5,704 bases of DNA, from contig CAYRRA010000231.1 in NCBI GenBank assembly GCA_964426355.1, positions 1 through 5,704 of the forward strand, written 5' to 3'. The stretch's first letter is position 1. Each line of letters begins with the position of its first letter. Positions 1-5,074 of this stretch are shown here, piece after piece. A model generated the notes under the pieces. The model was not told the DNA's origin. It saw nothing but the letters and a program-made list of their open reading frames with translations, and did no database searches. The DNA comes from JAJFTV01 sp964426355. Its GTDB lineage: Bacteria > Chloroflexota > Anaerolineae > Anaerolineales > Anaerolineaceae. A program made the translations under genes and the position numbers.

Positions 1-42
1 CTGCCCGGCCACGAAGTCATTCCCAGGGCCGCCCTGGCCCTC

Positions 43-597
43 TCAACTCCGATCACTGCGGTAGGTCTCGTTCTGCGCCAGGACGTAACTGAACGGCAGC
101 AGCACGGAGTCAAAATCAAAGCGTGCCAGCGCGCGTGCGTGCATGGCGGCTGCGGTAAGCCCGTGCCCGGTGACGCCGATGAAACGTACCAGCCCCTCCT
201 CGCGCGCCCGGACGGCTGCTTCCAGTGCGCCGCCGGGAGCCAATGCGGTTTCCCATTCACCCGGATCAATCAGGTGATGCAGCTGCAGAAGGTCTACCTG
301 GTCTACCTGTAAGCGCTCCAGCGAGCGACGAATTTCTTCACGCGCTTTCTCGGCTGTGCGTTCTCCCGTTTTTGTGGCGAGGAAAAACGTCTTGCCATGC
401 CGGCTAATCCAGCTTCCAATGCGCAGCTCTGCGTCTCCGTAACTGGCAGCCACATCGATATGATTCACCCCTTTCGCTAACGCCAGCTCAATGGCTGCAT
501 CCGCTTCGTCCTGAGTAACTGCCATAAAAGCCGCTGCACCCAAAAGGATGCGCGAACTCCTGTGCCCCGTGCGCCCAAAAGGTTGTTTTGCGATCAT
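43..597 (-). CDS. Aldo/keto reductase, C-terminally truncated
   Basis: This is the N-terminal two thirds of an aldo/keto reductase, the (beta/alpha)8-barrel family that reduces aldehydes and ketones with NAD(P)H in the cytoplasm. The four catalytic residues of the family are all visible: Asp48 and Tyr53 (HIDVAASYGDAE), Lys76 (LATKTGE) and His107 (LLQLHH). The start is fixed by GGAGG seven bases upstream of the ATG. The protein ends at residue 184, just after VLLPFSYVLAQNETYRSD; relatives run to about 280-340 residues, and the missing part includes barrel strands and the usual cofactor-phosphate binding region. The other two frames of the remaining 42 bases do not clearly resume the family sequence. 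It is therefore a truncated or decaying gene, a frameshift, or a sequence error. It follows the E2-like gene after 77 bases and may be last in that transcript. The substrate cannot be predicted. Confidence 0.85.
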   Translation of the reverse strand: MIAKQPFGRTGHRSSRILLGAAAFMAVTQDEADAAIELALAKGVNHIDVAASYGDAELRIGSWISRHGKTFFLATKTGERTAEKAREEIRRSLERLQVDQVDLLQLHHLIDPGEWETALAPGGALEAAVRAREEGLVRFIGVTGHGLTAAAMHARALARFDFDSVLLPFSYVLAQNETYRSDRS

Positions 598-604
598 GCT
601 GCCA

Positions 605-609
605 CCTCC
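605..609 (-). promoter_or_regulatory. Ribosome binding site of the aldo/keto reductase
   Basis: On the minus strand GGAGG lies seven bases before the ATG at 597. This near-perfect Shine-Dalgarno sequence fixes the start and shows that the truncated gene kept its initiation signals. The 77-base gap it lies in also has AT-rich, -10-like sequence (CATAAT, TATAGG) but no convincing -35 partner. Confidence 0.75.
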
Positions 610-674
610 AAATCAAAAAATCCTATATTGTTATTATGCCATGAATTGACCGGTGCGATGAATTCTCCGTCAAT

Positions 675-1466
675 CTATTCCACAGTATCAACCCCGTCAC
701 CGCTCTCGACCAGCTTTTTCAGCCGCTGGATAAAGCGCGCAGCAGGGGCGCCATCGATCACATCATGATCCAGGCTGATGGTAACACACAAGACCTCGCG
801 CACTGCAATTTGGTGATGGATCACGACCGGCTTCTCGCACATGCCGCCCAGGGTGAGCTGCAGGGTGTGGTTGGGTACCGGGATCGCCCATCCGCTTCCT
901 GCGCCAAACATGCCCACCGAAGACAGCAGCACCGTGCCGTAATAATCCTTGATGATCTGCGGATGCTTGAAAAGCGTCTTCAGGAACAACCGCCTGATGA
1001 ACCCCGGCAGCCGTACAAACCAATCAATAAACTTCGACTCCCGGCTTTCTGCATGACCTTTCTGAAACGACTCGATCTCCTCCTGGATTTCGCGAATGGT
1101 TTTATGGTTCACCGCCCTGAGGATATGCGGGCGGATCGTCTTTTCACCGTCCACCTCCACCTCGAAAAGCATGTTGACATCCACCTCATCGAAGAGGACC
1201 AACTGGCTGCGACTGTTCCGATAGGCGTGCATCTGCTTATCCTGGTCGATGGCTTTCGCAAGGCAAGCCAGGAAGAAGGCGGTGAAAGAGAGCGCTGCAC
1301 CGGTTTGCTGGCGGTACTGGCGTATCTTTTCACGCGCCCGGGTAATATCGAACTCAACCAGCCCGTGAATGGTGTGCTTCTGGCGTGCCAACCGCCCGCC
1401 ATCCACCATGAGCTGCCGGGTTCTGGGGTAAGGCAAGACTGTTTGGGAGCTCTCTGTTGCTTTCAT
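675..1466 (-). CDS. Stand-alone 2-oxoacid dehydrogenase E2-type acyltransferase domain
   Basis: The 263-residue product matches the catalytic domain of dihydrolipoamide acyltransferases (E2), a trimer-forming fold shared with chloramphenicol acetyltransferase. The active-site motif HxxxDG is present near the C-terminus (HDVIDG, His234-Asp238-Gly239), followed by APAARF as in true E2 proteins. Upstream are the typical segments LSFTAFFLACLAKAI, LLSSVGMFGAG and LQLTLGGM. There is no lipoyl domain and no E3-binding domain; only about 30 residues precede the catalytic fold. No E1 or E3 gene is near, so a role in a normal 2-oxoacid dehydrogenase complex is doubtful. It may transfer an acyl group from CoA to another acceptor. 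The ATG at 1466 is chosen because GAGAG lies eight bases upstream; a longer reading to 1565 would run into the glycosyltransferase gene. It starts 31 bases after that gene ends, so the two are very likely co-transcribed. Confidence 0.88.
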   Translation of the reverse strand: MKATESSQTVLPYPRTRQLMVDGGRLARQKHTIHGLVEFDITRAREKIRQYRQQTGAALSFTAFFLACLAKAIDQDKQMHAYRNSRSQLVLFDEVDVNMLFEVEVDGEKTIRPHILRAVNHKTIREIQEEIESFQKGHAESRESKFIDWFVRLPGFIRRLFLKTLFKHPQIIKDYYGTVLLSSVGMFGAGSGWAIPVPNHTLQLTLGGMCEKPVVIHHQIAVREVLCVTISLDHDVIDGAPAARFIQRLKKLVESGDGVDTVE

Positions 1467-1497
1467 CGCATCTGCTCTCTTTCTAGCCGTGGCAGGC

Positions 1498-2766
1498 TTA
1501 ACCCAAGTACTTTCGGACGATCTCCACCGCGTTCCCCACCCCATCCTCCGAGCGGATGGCTTCACCGGTGGCTGCGGCGCGTTTTCGCATCTCCGTATCC
1601 GTGACAGCCGTCAGGGTGGCTTGCGCCAGGCGTTCGGCGGTCAGTTTCTTCTGTGGGATGGGTTGAGGTCCCAACCCCATTGCCCGGATGCGCGCGCCCC
1701 AGAAGGGTTGGTCGAGGACGAATGGCACCACCACCGTGGGCACACCGGCGCGCAGACCCTCTGCCGTAGTGCCCGCCCCGCCGTGATGCACCACAGCCGA
1801 CATGCGCGGGAACAGCCAGTTATGCGGGGCGGAGTTGAGCACGAATACACGCTCCGAGCTCCTCCCGGGAGCCATCTCGGGGCGCATGCCGCCCCATCCG
1901 GTGAGCAGTACCCCGCGCTGACCGCTTTTTTCAAGCGCGCTGAAAACCAGTTTTGCCAGGTTTTCCGGGTTGCGCCCGGACATGCTGCCAAACCCGATAT
2001 AGACCGGCGGTTCGCCTGCATCCAGAAATGCTTCCAGTTCAGGGGGCGGCTGCCAATCCGCCTGGCTTTCGAGAAAAAAGTAACCGGTCACGTGGATATG
2101 TTCCGCCCAATCCCCCGGATGCGGGATGATGCACGGGCTGTACGCACTGAGCATGGGCGTCGATTGGAGGGCGCGGTAGAAGCGGCGGGTGTTGTAGGCG
2201 GGCAGTTGCAAACGCTTTCTAAAAGCGTTCACGAAGGGGAGATACCACAACCAGAGGACGTGCAGCATTACCCTGCCGGAGAGAAAATTATGCAGCCCGC
2301 CCAAATTTTGTTGAACAGGCCATGACGGAGCCGGAAATGCGTGCGTTGGCAGCAGCGGGGTGGGCTCTACGTGCAGGATAGGCTTCCCCAGCGTTTCCGC
2401 GATGGACTGCCCAAATGCGCTGAACACCCCCAGGCAGATCAAGGCATCGGCATCCAGGCAGGCTGAATACAAATCTTCCGCCATTTGCAGGATCACCGGC
2501 GCGATCATCTCCCTGACCGCGCGGATCGACTTGAGCGGATTGCCGCTGCCGGTCTCCATGAACTCGCGCCCGGTGTCGCTCGCCATGATCTGCTGCACAT
2601 CGCCGCGCAAAGGGCGAAAGTCCAGGTTGTATCTACCGACGAAACCGGCAAAGTCGGCGGGAGCTGCCAGACTGATCGCATAACCGGCTTGCTGCAATCC
2701 TTTGGCTAATGCAACGCACGGTTGGATATCGCCTTGTGAGCCTGCCGCAAAGAGAGTGATTTTCAT
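1498..2766 (-). CDS. Family 1 glycosyltransferase (UGT/sterol 3-beta-glucosyltransferase type)
   Basis: This 422-residue GT-B enzyme should transfer a sugar from a nucleotide donor, usually UDP-glucose, to a small hydrophobic acceptor such as a sterol, hopanoid, carotenoid or polyketide. The N-terminal acceptor domain opens with MKITLFAAGSQGDIQP, close to the GSRGDVQP start of sterol glucosyltransferases. The C-terminal donor domain has VYIGFGSM, then the nucleotide-sugar signature HHGGAGTTAEGLRAGVPTVV (from His327) and the sugar-contacting DQPFWG (Asp352-Gln353). Length is normal for the family. There is no signal peptide; such enzymes are cytosolic or peripheral at the membrane. The ATG at 2766 fits the family N-terminus; a TTG at 2808 would add 14 atypical residues. 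The Shine-Dalgarno AAAAGG is 11 bases upstream, which is rather far, and lies inside a complementary leader element. An E2-like acyltransferase gene follows at once. Confidence 0.92.
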   Translation of the reverse strand: MKITLFAAGSQGDIQPCVALAKGLQQAGYAISLAAPADFAGFVGRYNLDFRPLRGDVQQIMASDTGREFMETGSGNPLKSIRAVREMIAPVILQMAEDLYSACLDADALICLGVFSAFGQSIAETLGKPILHVEPTPLLPTHAFPAPSWPVQQNLGGLHNFLSGRVMLHVLWLWYLPFVNAFRKRLQLPAYNTRRFYRALQSTPMLSAYSPCIIPHPGDWAEHIHVTGYFFLESQADWQPPPELEAFLDAGEPPVYIGFGSMSGRNPENLAKLVFSALEKSGQRGVLLTGWGGMRPEMAPGRSSERVFVLNSAPHNWLFPRMSAVVHHGGAGTTAEGLRAGVPTVVVPFVLDQPFWGARIRAMGLGPQPIPQKKLTAERLAQATLTAVTDTEMRKRAAATGEAIRSEDGVGNAVEIVRKYLG

Positions 2767-2770
2767 GTGG

Positions 2771-2862
2771 GTGTTGACCTTTTCTTGCCTGAGTAGATAC
2801 GCGCACAATCAGCCTGGCAGCAGGTCAACACTGTTTCAGCAAAGTGTTGCCGGTGTCTACCT
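2771..2862 (-). promoter_or_regulatory. Glycosyltransferase leader with mutually exclusive pairing segments
   Basis: Read as minus-strand RNA, the leader contains segment 1 CAACACU (2849-2843), segment 2 AGUGUUGACCU (2832-2822) and segment 3 AGGUCAACAC (2780-2771). Segments 1 and 2 can form a 7-bp hairpin with a 10-base loop. Segments 2 and 3 can form a perfect 10-bp helix around a 41-base loop, and segment 3 contains the AGG of the glycosyltransferase Shine-Dalgarno. The two pairings exclude each other, so one state would hide and the other expose the ribosome site. A degenerate copy of segment 3, AGGUAGACAC (2862-2853, 8 of 10), can also pair with segment 2. As DNA, the same copies could be operator half-sites. 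No strong promoter is visible upstream. The pairing is seen in the sequence; the regulatory role is inferred. Confidence 0.45.
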
Positions 2863-2927
2863 GAAAGCGGCGATCAGCCATTGTCCGTATATGCTCATGC
2901 AGCGAACCAATACTCAAGGTGACCTGT

Positions 2928-3410
2928 TCAGGGACCATTGGAGAGTATAAAGGTGAAAGTTTCATAACCGCACTTGGCGGTTCCGCGGGCGATACCATTT
3001 GCGCCTAAGGTGGCAGTGCCGCTGGCTGGCTCACCATTACTGCAGGAATCGAATGACATATTGGTAGAGTCATCGAACTTGCCGGTGATGGTAATGCCAC
3101 AGCGTCCACCCTCCTCGGATTCGTAACAGGTATAAGGGTTTAAACCCTGGATGCTCATACATTTCCCTTCACTTCTCAGGGTGACCGATTCAGAGGTAAT
3201 GGTCATAACCATATCGTCTTCTGTATCGCAAGTTTGCGCTCCTTCATTCCATGCCCAGGTGTGAGTCCCTTCTCCGTCAAGAATAATGCTGTAGGATCCT
3301 GGTTCTAATCGGATTGAGTCTGCTAAGAATGGAAGAAATTCGCCGCAAGATAATGAAAGCAAAACAAGCAAGCCGAGAAGGTAAAAAATTTGGTATTTCT
3401 TTGAGAACAT
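2928..3410 (-). CDS. Small Cys-rich secreted protein, probable lipoprotein
   Basis: I do not recognise this 160-residue protein as a named family. It has a clear export signal: basic MFSKKYQ, a hydrophobic stretch at about residues 8-20, then SLSC with Cys22. The cysteine could be lipidated, although Ser rather than Leu at position -3 makes a weak lipobox. The mature part is rich in Ser, Thr, Gly and acidic residues with alternating hydrophobic positions, as in a small beta-sandwich. It has six further cysteines (61, 84, 95, 104, 123, 147), an even number that could form three disulfides outside the cytoplasm. The start is set by a perfect AGGAGG seven bases before the ATG. It has a long upstream region with its own candidate promoter, so it is probably expressed alone rather than with the methyltransferase 300 bases upstream. 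A surface or periplasmic binding role is possible but not shown. Confidence 0.8.
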   Translation of the reverse strand: MFSKKYQIFYLLGLLVLLSLSCGEFLPFLADSIRLEPGSYSIILDGEGTHTWAWNEGAQTCDTEDDMVMTITSESVTLRSEGKCMSIQGLNPYTCYESEEGGRCGITITGKFDDSTNMSFDSCSNGEPASGTATLGANGIARGTAKCGYETFTFILSNGP

Positions 3411-3417
3411 GATTATT

Positions 3418-3424
3418 CCTCCTT
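3418..3424 (-). promoter_or_regulatory. Strong ribosome binding site of the lipoprotein gene
   Basis: The minus strand reads AAGGAGG seven bases before the ATG at 3410. It is a consensus Shine-Dalgarno, the strongest in the window, which suggests efficient translation of the secreted protein and fixes its start. Confidence 0.85.
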
Positions 3425-3530
3425 AAAAAAGCCATCAAACTTTTGCAGATATCCACATGGTCTGATCAGATAAAAATTGGCAGCGTCACGTGTCACAATG
3501 AAATTGGGATGAATGGATTTGAAATAGCGC

Positions 3531-3559
3531 ATTATCAAAAACGGGGAATTACCGGTAAA
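3531..3559 (-). promoter_or_regulatory. Candidate sigma70-type promoter for the lipoprotein gene
   Basis: On the minus strand a -35 box TTTACC (3559-3554, four of six to consensus) is followed after exactly 17 bases by a -10 box GATAAT (3536-3531, five of six). Transcription would begin near 3524 and leave a leader of about 110 bases before the lipoprotein ATG. The match is by eye, and AT-rich DNA gives such hits by chance. Confidence 0.45.
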
Positions 3560-3618
3560 AAATGGTTGAAACAAAACCACACCTGTTCAACAATTCTGAA
3601 AATAAGTATATCAAAGCA

Positions 3619-3644
3619 TGATAAAACGCGCCGATGTTTTATCA
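3619..3644. repeat. 9-bp perfect inverted repeat
   Basis: TGATAAAAC (3619-3627) and GTTTTATCA (3636-3644) are perfect inverted copies around an 8-base GC-rich centre, gcgccgat. The element lies about 65 bases past the methyltransferase stop and about 60 bases upstream of the candidate lipoprotein promoter. The stem is AT-rich and no uninterrupted T-tract follows on the minus strand, so it is a poor intrinsic terminator. An operator for a dimeric regulator, or an mRNA 3'-end hairpin, is as likely. Confidence 0.6.
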
Positions 3645-3710
3645 ATTTAATCTTCGCAGCGCGCCAGGTGAGTTCACCGGTGGCGTTGAGTGAGGTTTCC
3701 TTTGTATCTG

Positions 3711-4328
3711 CTATGGTTTGCTGGCTAACACCAAAATCCAGCCTGGCTGGGATTGATGATCCGTTGAAATGTCAACAAAACCGGCAGCGCTGAGTTTTTC
3801 TCGATACGCTTCCGCCGAATGAATTTGCAGAATCTCAGCCCAGGAAGCATCCTTCCTTTGCAGGTCGGGATACCTGTTCACCACCAGGAACCTGCCCGAT
3901 GGCTGCAAAACCCGCTTGACTTCCTGTAAGTCATGCTTTAAATTCGGCCAGAATTGGATGGTCTCAAACGCGGTGACCAACTGGAACAGGTTGTCTTGAA
4001 AGGGCAGAGAGGATACAGAGCCTTTATGGATTTCCACGCGATCCTTCTTCAGAAAGGCTTTGTTTACTCTCCTTGAGAGACGGACCATTTCCGGCGAGTG
4101 GTCGATGCCGTACACTTTCCCCTCCGGCATTCTCTGTGCCAGCAGCTTGATTACCTCTCCGCCACCGCAGCCGATATCCAGCGCCGTTGAATGATTTCTG
4201 AACGAAAGATGGCTGAGACCCCACAGGTAAATCTTTTTGTGGCTCAAATTCATTAAATTTCCGACCAGCCTGTCCAATAGTCCAGAGGGCTGGCTGCCTT
4301 GTTTCATTAACTTTTCGGAAAGACTCAC
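3711..4328 (-). CDS. Class I SAM-dependent methyltransferase
   Basis: The 205-residue product has the Rossmann-type methyltransferase core that uses S-adenosylmethionine. Motif I is LDIGCGGGEV (from Leu50). The acidic residue that binds the SAM ribose is in VYGIDHSPEMV (Asp76). SVSSLPFQDNLFQLVTAFETI is the usual motif II/III region, and VKRVLQPSGRFLVV is the post-core strand. The layout is that of the Methyltransf_11/UbiE-like group. Substrates in this group range from quinone precursors and lipids to small metabolites, and no substrate-specific signature is visible. The start is a GTG, supported by GGAGG six bases upstream. The gene lies 179 bases after the HIT gene with a repeat and a hairpin between, so co-transcription is uncertain. 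It is less GC-rich than the glycosyltransferase group. Confidence 0.9.
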   Translation of the reverse strand: MSLSEKLMKQGSQPSGLLDRLVGNLMNLSHKKIYLWGLSHLSFRNHSTALDIGCGGGEVIKLLAQRMPEGKVYGIDHSPEMVRLSRRVNKAFLKKDRVEIHKGSVSSLPFQDNLFQLVTAFETIQFWPNLKHDLQEVKRVLQPSGRFLVVNRYPDLQRKDASWAEILQIHSAEAYREKLSAAGFVDISTDHQSQPGWILVLASKP

Positions 4329-4334
4329 GTTTAA

Positions 4335-4339
4335 CCTCC
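4335..4339 (-). promoter_or_regulatory. Ribosome binding site supporting the GTG start of the methyltransferase
   Basis: GGAGG on the minus strand lies six bases before the GTG at 4328. This spacing supports the GTG over the next in-frame ATG at residue 8. Confidence 0.75.
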
Positions 4340-4360
4340 ACTGGAATGATGATTGGAAAA

Positions 4361-4396
4361 GGCATCACCCGCGCGGGGCGGGATGGGCAGAAAAAT
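4361..4396. repeat. GC-rich intergenic repeat, copy A
   Basis: This 36-base element matches copy B (5031-5066) at 30 of 36 ungapped positions. It contains the palindromic core CCCGCGCGGG, flanked by CATC and GATG, which can extend a hairpin with internal mismatches. It ends 33 bases upstream of the methyltransferase start. On the minus strand the hairpin is followed by CCTTTTCC, so weak termination after the HIT gene is possible. Confidence 0.7.
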
Positions 4397-4442
4397 ACCG
4401 AATGTAGAACAGGCTCAAAGGCGCTGAATCCCTGGCGGGGAG

Positions 4443-4487
4443 AGCAACACCCGCACTCGTCCGGTGCATGTGATGTTGGCTTGCTCT
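4443..4487. repeat. Imperfect hairpin containing a partial third repeat copy
   Basis: The first 13 bases of copy B after its initial G (GCAACACCCGCAC) recur exactly at 4444-4456. They pair imperfectly with GTGCATGTGATGTTG (4464-4478) across the 7-base loop tcgtccg. The longer arm has about three unpaired bases. AGAGCAA (4441-4447) and TTGCTCT (4481-4487) offer a competing 7-bp outer stem. The element lies 20-65 bases past the HIT stop on the minus strand and could be a transcript-end hairpin, though no T-tract follows. Confidence 0.5.
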
Positions 4488-4507
4488 TTGCATAAAAGAA
4501 GTGATAT

Positions 4508-4984
4508 TTATTCATTTACTTCTACCGTCAAAAGAGATCTTTTAAGTGCTTCTGCGTGTTTCATTCTGTCAATTATCGGCATCAGCGCTGGCTTAGTACA
4601 ATAAAAATTATCATTCCTATAACGTGGAGTTACATGCAAGTGGTAATGCCACACATCCTGACTCCCCGCTGGTTCGTTATGTTGGCGAGTTGAAATGCCA
4701 TCGCAAGTGTAGACATTTTTCATCGCCAGTGCTAAACGCTTCGCCACTCTTTGAATGTCCTGTGCATATCTCAGGGGTAGATCGTAAATATTTTCAAAAT
4801 GTTCATTGGGAACAACAATTACGTTTCCGTGGTTATTCGGCCATTGATGAGAGCTGATAATAGCAGTAACTACTTCATCATGATAAACAATGTCACTTTG
4901 AATTGAGTGAACATGCTCGTTCTTTATGCCTTGAATCAAGAGACAAAAAGGACAGTTATAGTTTTCGGGAGCATGATTATACAT
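4508..4984 (-). CDS. HIT-family nucleotide-binding hydrolase
   Basis: This 158-residue protein belongs to the histidine triad (HIT) superfamily, small dimeric cytosolic enzymes that hydrolyse or transfer nucleotides at the alpha-phosphate, for example AMP-lysine or dinucleoside polyphosphates. The triad is HYHLHV (His113, His115, His117), with His115 the expected nucleophile. The N-terminal CPFC (Cys11, Cys14), with His52 and His113, fits the zinc site found in many HIT proteins. The segment NNHGNVIVVPNEHFENIYDL is the usual strand before the triad helix. The ATG at 4984 keeps the CPFC motif near the N-terminus as expected, but its ribosome site is weak (GAG, six bases upstream). The gene is clearly more AT-rich than its neighbours and lies between two copies of an intergenic repeat, which hints at separate origin. 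Its exact substrate is unknown. Confidence 0.9.
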   Translation of the reverse strand: MYNHAPENYNCPFCLLIQGIKNEHVHSIQSDIVYHDEVVTAIISSHQWPNNHGNVIVVPNEHFENIYDLPLRYAQDIQRVAKRLALAMKNVYTCDGISTRQHNEPAGSQDVWHYHLHVTPRYRNDNFYCTKPALMPIIDRMKHAEALKRSLLTVEVNE

Positions 4985-5030
4985 ACAAGTCTCGTTCGTT
5001 GTTCAAATAATTTTATAACCCAGTAGGTCA

Positions 5031-5066
5031 GGCAACACCCGCACGGGGCGGAATGGGCGACAAAAT
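5031..5066. repeat. GC-rich intergenic repeat, copy B
   Basis: Copy B of the 36-base element lies between the flavoprotein stop (5075) and the HIT start (4984), ending 47 bases upstream of that start. It is in the same orientation as copy A. Its core is CCCGCACGGG, so the palindrome is broken at the centre compared with copy A. The GC-rich block stands out in an AT-rich gap. Confidence 0.7.
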
Positions 5067-5074
5067 TAGCGATA

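Larger units (their letters stand above)
3411..3710. other. 300-bp AT-rich intergenic region
   Basis: This gap separates the methyltransferase stop from the lipoprotein start. It contains a candidate sigma70-type promoter (3531-3559), a 9-bp inverted repeat (3619-3644), a perfect 10-bp palindrome TCTGATCAGA (3461-3470) and the lipoprotein ribosome site (3418-3424). I see no credible reading frame on the minus strand. A plus-strand frame from a TTG at 3443 crosses it but lacks coding character. Confidence 0.6.

Noticed and set aside
645..674. Inverted repeat ATTGAC...GTCAAT just after the E2-like gene, considered as a terminator
   Set aside because: The arms are only six bases with an 18-base spacer, and no T-tract follows on the minus strand.
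765..1604. Long plus-strand reading frame opposite the E2-like gene
   Set aside because: It is antisense to a gene with clear family motifs and has no ribosome site or recognisable family sequence. Such frames are common opposite GC-rich genes.
1489..2325. Long plus-strand reading frame opposite the glycosyltransferase
   Set aside because: The minus-strand frame carries the complete glycosyltransferase signature, so the plus frame is a codon-usage shadow.
2863..2927. TTGAGT followed by CATATA, considered as a promoter for the glycosyltransferase
   Set aside because: The -10 box matches only three of six positions. Too weak to list.
2918..2936. GGTCCCTG/CAGGTCACC pairing over the lipoprotein stop codon, considered as a terminator
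   Set aside because: The loop would be two bases, the outer stem is mismatched, and no T-run follows.
3443..3793. A 116-codon plus-strand reading frame across the intergenic gap and the methyltransferase 3' end
   Set aside because: It starts at a TTG, has no ribosome site, lies antisense to a well-supported gene, and its translation has no recognisable domain.
5001..5040. AT-rich -10-like sequence (TATAAA, TAAAAT) upstream of the HIT gene
   Set aside because: No -35 box at 16-18 bases could be found, so a promoter call is not supported.
4361..5066. The three repeat copies, considered as a CRISPR array
   Set aside because: The copies are imperfect, irregularly spaced and separated by a whole gene; there are no spacers and no cas genes.
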